Part shown: one piece after another, positions 60,123-64,000 of the stretch
Numbering within the stretch: the first letter of the stretch is position 1
How the letters are laid out: every line of letters begins with the position of its first letter
DNA from: CAYPKG01 sp964411275
GTDB lineage: Bacteria > Bacillota > Clostridia > Christensenellales > CAG-138
Assembly: GCA_964411275.1 (NCBI GenBank)
Contig: CAYPKG010000002.1
Location: 1 to 64,000, forward strand
DNA length: 64,000 nt
Reading direction: 5' to 3'
Position numbers and translations under genes: made by a program
Notes under the pieces: model-generated
Seen by the model: only the letters and a program-made list of their open reading frames with translations
What the model was told of the DNA's origin: nothing
The model's database searches: none

Positions 60123-60785
60123 CTAAGGCACCAGATTGAGAATTTGGGGTTTATCGCCTACATTGGCGTAAGTTTCGGGGATGTTGCCCACAATGATGGT
60201 TTCCACGATGGGCACCTGAGCCACGGAGTTCACGTTAAACGTGCCGCCTGGGACGACCACGCAAATTCGGGCGTTGAGTTCAATGGACACCCGGTGCAGC
60301 GTCTGGTTGATGCCGGCGGAGCGGAATTCGCTGTTGAGCTTTGCGTACACATTGCTTTCGGATGTGAAGGAAACCAGGACATTCGGGCCATGGCCGGAAA
60401 AGAGCGGCAGCCCCGATACGGTACCGATGGGCACGCGGATGCCTTTTTCCCCCGCCGCGTCCAGGTATTCCTGGGCCCGCTGGGCGCAGGCGGCGGCGAA
60501 TACGTTCAGGCGCTGGCTTTGCACCTGGCCGTACAGCACCTGACCGCCGTCTGAATAGATGTCCACAAGGGGTTCTGGCGCTTCATCGGCAAGCATGTCG
60601 AGCACCGCGCGGTACATGGCGTCCGACGCTTGCATGTCTACCCGAACATAGGCCGTATTTTCCAGCGCAGGCCGGAAATTGGCGTTTAACCCATACCATG
60701 CGAGGATGAATAGCACGGCAAACAGAACCAGCGCCAGCTTCAATTTTCGCTTTCGATTGAATGAAAAACGCTTTGTGTATTCCAT
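60123..60785 (-). CDS. yunB: sporulation protein YunB-like
   Basis: A 220-residue protein with a basic N-terminus, one membrane helix (about residues 16-35) and the YunB domain (about 40-215), including VPIGTVSGLPLFSGHGP and the conserved VSIELNARICVVVPG region. YunB is made in the mother cell during sporulation in Bacillus; its molecular role is not settled. It is the main sign in the window that the host forms spores. The ATG 60785 follows AGGAGG. Confidence 0.85.
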   Translation of the reverse strand: MEYTKRFSFNRKRKLKLALVLFAVLFILAWYGLNANFRPALENTAYVRVDMQASDAMYRAVLDMLADEAPEPLVDIYSDGGQVLYGQVQSQRLNVFAAACAQRAQEYLDAAGEKGIRVPIGTVSGLPLFSGHGPNVLVSFTSESNVYAKLNSEFRSAGINQTLHRVSIELNARICVVVPGGTFNVNSVAQVPIVETIIVGNIPETYANVGDKPQILNLVP

Positions 60786-60872
60786 GCGCCTGTTCCTCCT
60801 GTTATACCTTATGCGGCAAAACCGGGAATGGTGCAGGGCAATCTGACATTTCCCTTCGGGATGAAATTTCGG

Positions 60873-60901
60873 TTGACTTCCCATCATAAGTCGCGTATAA
60901 T
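60873..60901 (+). promoter_or_regulatory. promoter of rpsU
   Basis: TTGACT (60873-60878), 17-base spacer, TATAAT (60896-60901). Confidence 0.7.
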
Positions 60902-60975
60902 GTGTCTGTGTTTTGCAAGGAAAAGCGCTCAGGCAACGGCACTGTGTAACGTTGCATCAGAGGGGAGGGAAAAAA

Positions 60976-61146
60976 ATGGAAATTCGTGTTGGTGAAAACG
61001 AGTCTCTGGAGAGTGCTCTCAAACGGTTTAAGCGCAAGTGCGCACGCTCTGGCGTTCTGGCGGAAGTCCGCAGGCGCGAGCATTACGAAAAGCCCAGCGT
61101 AAAACGTAAGAAAAAGGCTGAAGCGGCAAGGAAGCGGAAGTATTAA
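60976..61146 (+). CDS. rpsU: 30S ribosomal protein S21
   Basis: A 56-residue very basic protein, EIRVGENESLESALKRFKRK at the start and a Lys/Arg-rich tail ending KKKAEAARKRKY. It helps initiation on the small subunit. The ATG 60976 follows GGGGAGGG. It has its own promoter and a terminator at 61246-61274. GatB/YqeY or phoH neighbours often seen with rpsU are not here. Confidence 0.96.
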   Translation: MEIRVGENESLESALKRFKRKCARSGVLAEVRRREHYEKPSVKRKKKAEAARKRKY

Positions 61147-61245
61147 TCGTAATGGCCAAAGGATTGCGCGGCAATTCCTTCCCGGCTGAACATTAAAGCA
61201 CAGAGCCGGTTCCTGATGATGCATCACACAGTTTTCGGCATTAAG

Positions 61246-61274
61246 TCTCCTGGTCGATTGACCAGGGGATTTTT
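61246..61274 (+). terminator. intrinsic terminator after rpsU
   Basis: CCTGGTC-GATT-GACCAGG (61249-61266), extended by GG/CT pairs, followed by GGATTTTTCT. Confidence 0.85.
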
Positions 61275-61493
61275 CTTCCAGAAATTGCATGGGTAGGGCG
61301 TGCCAAAGAAAGCATACTAGCATCGAGGTTCTAAAAGGATCTTGCGTAAAGCCCCGGCATGCGCCGGGCAAGCGAATGGGCGGTAACACCGCCCATTACT
61401 TTGCTCAAAAGACAGCCGGTTAAGAAAAGCGGGGTTAAATCTACCGATGAGGTTTGACAATGAGACTGCTGGCTTTGGGAGTGAAAAAAGGAC

Positions 61494-61522
61494 TTGCATT
61501 TTAAGCTTCTTTATTGTAACAT
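61494..61522 (+). promoter_or_regulatory. promoter of tRNA-Val
   Basis: TTGCAT (61494-61499), 17-base spacer, TAACAT (61517-61522), 14 bases before the tRNA. Confidence 0.55.
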
Positions 61523-61535
61523 ATAACATGCGCTT

Positions 61536-61612
61536 GGGGATGTAGCCCAGCTGGTTAGAGCGCTTCGCTCACATCGAAGAGGTCGGGGGTTCGAGCCCCT
61601 CCATCCCCACCA
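61536..61612 (+). tRNA. tRNA-Val (anticodon CAC), CCA encoded
   Basis: A 77-base cloverleaf: acceptor GGGGATG/CATCCCC, anticodon stem CTTCG/CGAAG with loop CTCACAT (anticodon CAC at 61570-61572), T arm GGGGG-TTCGAGC-CCCTC, discriminator A, and encoded CCA. The D stem GCCC/GAGC has one C-A mismatch, so it may be somewhat unusual but is likely functional. Its 3' part is copied 188 bases downstream. Confidence 0.85.
61593..61606 (+). repeat. tRNA 3'-end repeat, copy in the tRNA
   Basis: GAGCCCCTCCATCC within the T arm and acceptor. An identical 14-base copy lies at 61781-61794. Confidence 0.8.
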
Positions 61613-61655
61613 TAGACTAACAGGCAACCTTGCGGTTGCCTGTTAGTCTATGGTG
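61608..61655. repeat. 22-bp perfect inverted repeat including the tRNA CCA end
   Basis: Arms 61608-61629 and 61634-61655 (outer part CACCATAG/CTATGGTG, loop TTGC) pair perfectly and start inside the tRNA acceptor end. No U-tract follows. It may act in tRNA 3' processing, in termination, or be a recombination remnant. Confidence 0.7.
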
Positions 61656-61666
61656 CTGTATTAGCG

Positions 61667-61809
61667 GGGGCTCGAAGAGCGGAAGAGCAAACGATCCGGC
61701 GAATCGTTTGCCCGCCCCGGGAAGCGCCGCCGCCCAAGGATGCGCAGCGCGGAGCGCAAGCATCGGGTGGCGAAGCTAAAGAGCCCCTCCATCCTTGGGC
61801 ATTTTTTTG
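61667..61809 (+). terminator. structured region with hairpins and a terminal U-tract after tRNA-Val
   Basis: GCAAACGAT/ATCGTTTGC (61687-61711) forms one hairpin. GCCCAAGGATG (61732-61742) pairs with CATCCTTGGGC (61790-61800), followed by ATTTTTTTG. GGGGCTCGAA (61667-61676) is an inverted copy of the tRNA T arm. It works as a terminator and may be a small noncoding RNA or repeat element. Confidence 0.6.
61781..61794 (+). repeat. tRNA 3'-end repeat, downstream copy
   Basis: GAGCCCCTCCATCC, identical to the tRNA-Val 3' segment at 61593-61606. Such duplication is what tyrosine-recombinase elements leave when they insert at a tRNA 3' end. Confidence 0.65.
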
Positions 61810-61845
61810 TGCCTTGCGGTTGAAGTTTAATGCATATTTGGTGAT

Positions 61846-61868
61846 TTGAGCCCCATTTTGAGCCACAT
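61846..61868 (+). repeat. tandem direct repeat, possible integrase arm sites
   Basis: TTGAGCCCCAT (61846-61856) and TTGAGCCACAT (61858-61868). Short tandem direct repeats beside a tRNA are common for integrase arm-type sites. No integrase is present. Confidence 0.4.
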
Positions 61869-61938
61869 ACGTACCTAATTTTGTACCGGGAGAACGAAAC
61901 CTAACGCCATATATATTACTGCACACTACGCCCAAAGG

Positions 61939-62262
61939 TTATTTTTGCAGCGCTTTGATATAGCCAATCACTTTATTCTTATTGTCATGATTGAGGGCAC
62001 GATAGGATGCAATCAAGTCTGCCTCATTTACATTAAGATTATCGATAATGAGAGAATTGACGGGCATAGCGATGTCTGTCAAATCCAGAAGATAATCGGT
62101 GGAGCAATTAAAGTAATTCGCTAATTTCAACAAGGTATCTGCTGTAGGCATAGCCTTACCATTTTCATATGCGCTGATTGTTTCTTGCTGTACGCCTATC
62201 TCAATACCTAAATTCAATTGAGTTTGCTTCTTTTTCTCTCTTAATATTTTTAAGTTCTTCAT
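61939..62262 (-). CDS. XRE/Cro-family repressor-like regulator
   Basis: A 107-residue protein with an HTH_3 domain (about residues 2-62; GVQQETISAYENGKAMPTAD as the recognition region) and a short C-terminal helix region ending KNKVIGYIKALQK. The layout is that of phage or integrative-element repressors. The ATG 62262 follows GGAGA at 8 bases; an ATG 15 bases upstream overlaps that site. It is AT-rich like imported DNA. A promoter TTGATA-17-TATCAT precedes it. The structural genes of the element are gone. Confidence 0.85.
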   Translation of the reverse strand: MKNLKILREKKKQTQLNLGIEIGVQQETISAYENGKAMPTADTLLKLANYFNCSTDYLLDLTDIAMPVNSLIIDNLNVNEADLIASYRALNHDNKNKVIGYIKALQK

Positions 62263-62296
62263 ATATAAAATCTCCATTTATAATTTATATTTATTA

Positions 62297-62340
62297 ATGA
62301 TAGAGATATATATTGAATTTATCAAGATATATAGCTTATC
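62297..62340 (-). promoter_or_regulatory. promoter and repeats of the XRE regulator
   Basis: On the minus strand TTGATA (62325-62320), 17-base spacer, TATCAT (62302-62297). AGATATATA occurs twice on the plus strand (62304-62312, 62325-62333), a possible operator pair. Confidence 0.5.
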
Positions 62341-62367
62341 ATTTCAGAAATACAATCTGTACCGGAG

Positions 62368-62445
62368 GTGATAAGCATACGAAATTATCAAACTATGTAT
62401 ATGCAGCTTGCAGGAAAGGTCGCGGACGCAACGGAAGATAGCTAA
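62368..62445 (+). pseudogene. decayed small phage-like gene
   Basis: GGAGG (62364-62368) is followed after 8 bases by ATA where ATG is expected, then the frame RNYQTMYMQLAGKVADATEDS and a stop. Small proteins starting this way are frequent beside phage or element repressors in Clostridia. A GTG at 62368 could also start it, but it overlaps the ribosome site. Divergent from the XRE gene. Confidence 0.35.
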
Positions 62446-62532
62446 AACACGTAATATCCCTGAGCACCCCTTGGCTTAACGGCGCCATCCCCCTGGAAAA
62501 GAATCAATGATAATCAAATTCATACGAAACAC

Positions 62533-62561
62533 TTCCTTTTTATGAACAATTTTGGTACAAT
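62533..62561 (+). promoter_or_regulatory. promoter of bmpA
   Basis: TTCCTT (62533-62538, weak), 17-base spacer, TACAAT (62556-62561). Confidence 0.5.
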
Positions 62562-62637
62562 AAACCTGTATGGTGCGTAGTAAGAAAGCCGTACAATGCG
62601 GTTAAACCGCGATTATTCAAAAGGAGGATCGAACCAT

Positions 62638-63801
62638 ATGAAGAAAATTCTCGCTTTGGTACTGGTAATGGCTATGGCCCTTGCCGCGTTCGGTTGCGCC
62701 CAGCAGCCTGACCCCGAACCTGTGGCGGAGCCCACTGCCCCTGCGGCAGAGCCTGCTGAGGCTACCCCTGCGGCAGAGCCGGACCCCGCTCCCGCTGATG
62801 ACACGCCTGTGCTGGCGCTGATCACAGACCTCGGCACCATCGACGACAAGTCCTTTAACCAGGGCACCTGGGAAGGTCTCGTGAAATACGCCGATGAGAG
62901 CGGTAAAAAGGCCCAGTATTATCAGCCTACCGAGCAAAGCAACGAAGCGTACCTGTCCGCCATTGAGATGGCAGTGAATGCAGGCGCGGAAGTCATCGTC
63001 ACCCCCGGCTTCCTGTTTGAAGAGCCCATCTATCTCGCGCAGGATATGTATCCGGAAGTGCACTTTGTGCTGATCGACGGCTGGCCGCATGACGCGGACT
63101 ATCAATATCGCACCAATGATAACACCGTCGGCATCATATTCGCCGAGGAGCAGGTGGGTTACCTTGCTGGTTACGCAGCCGTGATGGATGGCTACACCAA
63201 GCTTGGGTATCAGGGCGGCATGGCGGTTCCCGCGGTTGTCCGGTATGGCTACGGCTTTGTGGCCGGCGCCGACGCGGCCGCTAAGGAAAAGGGCATCAAT
63301 ATCACCCTGGACTACAACTACTCCGGCGACTTTGCCGCGTCCCCTGAAAACCAGGCACGGGCTGCCGGCTGGTATGAGGGCGGCGTAGAGATCATATTCG
63401 CGGCGGGCGGCGCTGTCGGCAACTCTGTCATGGCTGCTGCGGAAGCCAGCACGGACAAGGCCGTCATCGGCGTTGACGTTGACCAGAGCAACCTGTCCGA
63501 AACAGTCTTGAACTCCGCCCTGAAGGGGCTGGGCGTTGCCACCTACGAGGCCGTGAAGGCGCTGTATGACGGCAACTTCCCCGGCGGCCAGAACCAGACC
63601 ATGGATGCCAGCAACGACGGCGTTTCCTTGGCAATGGCCTCCAATAAGTTCAAGGTGTTCGACCAGGCCGCCTATGACGCGCTGTATGCACAGCTCGCCT
63701 CCGGCTCCATCGATGTGCCTCGTGACGACGATTATCCCGATGCGGCGGGCGATCCCACCGCGTTCACCGTCACCAACACCACCGTGAATTACCACAAATA
63801 A
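62638..63801 (+). CDS. BMP-family nucleoside-binding lipoprotein
   Basis: A 387-residue lipoprotein: signal peptide with lipobox LAAFGC (Cys about residue 20), an Ala/Pro/Glu linker (about 22-55) and a two-lobe binding fold of the BMP/Med family, with ALITDLGTIDDKSFNQGTWEG in two parts (about 60-80) and the GVDVDQSNLS region (about 280). It is the receptor of an ABC importer, usually for purine nucleosides. Permease and ATPase genes should follow but lie beyond the terminator or elsewhere. AAGGAGG precedes the ATG. Confidence 0.9.
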   Translation: MKKILALVLVMAMALAAFGCAQQPDPEPVAEPTAPAAEPAEATPAAEPDPAPADDTPVLALITDLGTIDDKSFNQGTWEGLVKYADESGKKAQYYQPTEQSNEAYLSAIEMAVNAGAEVIVTPGFLFEEPIYLAQDMYPEVHFVLIDGWPHDADYQYRTNDNTVGIIFAEEQVGYLAGYAAVMDGYTKLGYQGGMAVPAVVRYGYGFVAGADAAAKEKGINITLDYNYSGDFAASPENQARAAGWYEGGVEIIFAAGGAVGNSVMAAAEASTDKAVIGVDVDQSNLSETVLNSALKGLGVATYEAVKALYDGNFPGGQNQTMDASNDGVSLAMASNKFKVFDQAAYDALYAQLASGSIDVPRDDDYPDAAGDPTAFTVTNTTVNYHK

Positions 63802-63816
63802 GAAGTAGTTGGCCCC

Positions 63817-63851
63817 AAGGGATCGTCTCGAATTGAGACGATCCCTTTTTT
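63817..63851 (+). terminator. intrinsic terminator after the BMP-family gene
   Basis: AAGGGATCGTCTC (63817-63829), loop GAATT, GAGACGATCCCTT (63835-63847), then TTTTA. The strong stem suggests the receptor is made in excess of any downstream transporter genes. Confidence 0.88.
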
Positions 63852-63889
63852 ATCGCGGAATTTACTGCGGAGCGATATCGGATAAACTA

Positions 63890-63918
63890 TTGAAATAAAG
63901 ATTGTGCTAATATATACT
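63890..63918 (+). promoter_or_regulatory. promoter facing out of the right edge
   Basis: TTGAAA (63890-63895), 17-base spacer, TATACT (63913-63918). The gene it serves starts beyond the window. Confidence 0.5.
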
Positions 63919-64000
63919 GTCAAATAGCGCCTGTGTGCATGTATACAAGGGAGGGTGGGGACGAGCCTCATGGTATTCTGCATGCGCTGTGTTGTATAAA

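Larger units (their letters stand above)
61147..61535. other. gene-free stretch between rpsU and tRNA-Val
   Basis: It holds the rpsU terminator (61246-61274), two stable hairpins of unknown role, CCCGGC/GCCGGG (61353-61368) and ATGGGCGGT-AAC-ACCGCCCAT (61376-61396), and the tRNA promoter. I see no convincing coding frame. Confidence 0.7.
62263..62637. other. gene-poor stretch between the XRE regulator and bmpA
   Basis: It holds the XRE promoter, a decayed small gene at 62368-62445, and the bmpA promoter (62533-62561). The rest shows nothing I can identify. Confidence 0.6.

Noticed and set aside
61317..61529. A 70-codon minus-strand frame between rpsU and tRNA-Val.
   Set aside because: It runs through strong hairpins, lacks a ribosome site and has no protein-like pattern.
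61648..61935. A 95-codon minus-strand frame beside the XRE gene.
   Set aside because: It covers the tRNA-flanking hairpins and repeats; low chance of coding.

Overview
The window looks like chromosomal DNA of a high-GC, spore-forming, anaerobic member of the Clostridia (Firmicutes). The basis is two T-box leaders (proS, thrS), a PolC-type replicative polymerase, SepF and DivIVA division proteins, a YunB-like sporulation protein, consensus sigma-A promoters with AGGAGG ribosome sites, a FeoA-FeoB fusion, and selenium-cofactor genes typical of purine-using anaerobes. A species cannot be named. A 10-N gap inside thrS suggests a draft or metagenome-assembled sequence.

Layout. 1-1330: an AT-rich tetR-flavodoxin pair that looks imported. 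1.4-4.7 kb: zinc alcohol dehydrogenase and T-box-controlled proS. 4.8-9.5 kb (minus): a membrane-anchored metallo-beta-lactamase-fold protein, a degenerate ABC-ATPase/coiled-coil protein, and yqeC plus a yqeB-selD gene fusion for the labile-selenium cofactor of molybdenum hydroxylases; a ModE-like regulator is divergent from them. 10.1-13.3 kb: Crp-family regulator with a lipoprotein-permease-ATPase importer. 13.3-15.1 kb (minus): AbrB-type regulator with an ABC-2 exporter. 15.3-19.1 kb: T-box-thrS (gapped), queH, azlC (in-frame TGA), azlD. 19.3-28.3 kb: pnp, a degenerate deacetylase, an M16 peptidase, dUTPase-like protein, HlyD-like protein, ylmE, sepF, divIVA, glyA. 28.4-30.3 kb (minus): degV and asnA. 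30.4-40.4 kb: the conserved frr-uppS-cdsA-dxr-rseP-ispG-polC cluster. 40.6-44.3 kb: ECF sigma factor with an SH3-domain membrane partner, then a beta-propeller lipid- or membrane-anchored protein. 44.4-46.5 kb: queT with a structured leader and an 8-oxoguanine-deaminase-like amidohydrolase. 46.6-50.8 kb: MarR and a heterodimeric ABC exporter. 51-53.8 kb: NlpC/P60 cell-wall hydrolase and a membrane protein. 53.9-56.6 kb: feoAB with a DtxR-like box. 56.6-60.1 kb: folA, thyA, divergent DUF362 ferredoxin, EamA transporter. 60.1-61.7 kb: yunB, rpsU, tRNA-Val. 61.6-62.5 kb: tRNA-tail duplications, tandem repeats, an XRE repressor and a decayed small gene, which together resemble a scar of an integrated element. 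62.6-63.8 kb: BMP-family nucleoside-binding lipoprotein.

How the parts fit. The yqeC/yqeB-selD genes, the ModE-like regulator, the 8-oxoguanine-deaminase-like enzyme and the BMP-type nucleoside receptor fit a purine-salvaging anaerobe with a selenium-dependent molybdenum hydroxylase encoded elsewhere; this is inference. The most distinctive items are the YqeB-SelD fusion that keeps an internal ribosome site, the pseudo-ATPase beside it, two divergent promoter pairs with overlapping -35 boxes, a dispersed palindromic repeat in three intergenic copies, the queT leader, and the structured scar next to tRNA-Val.
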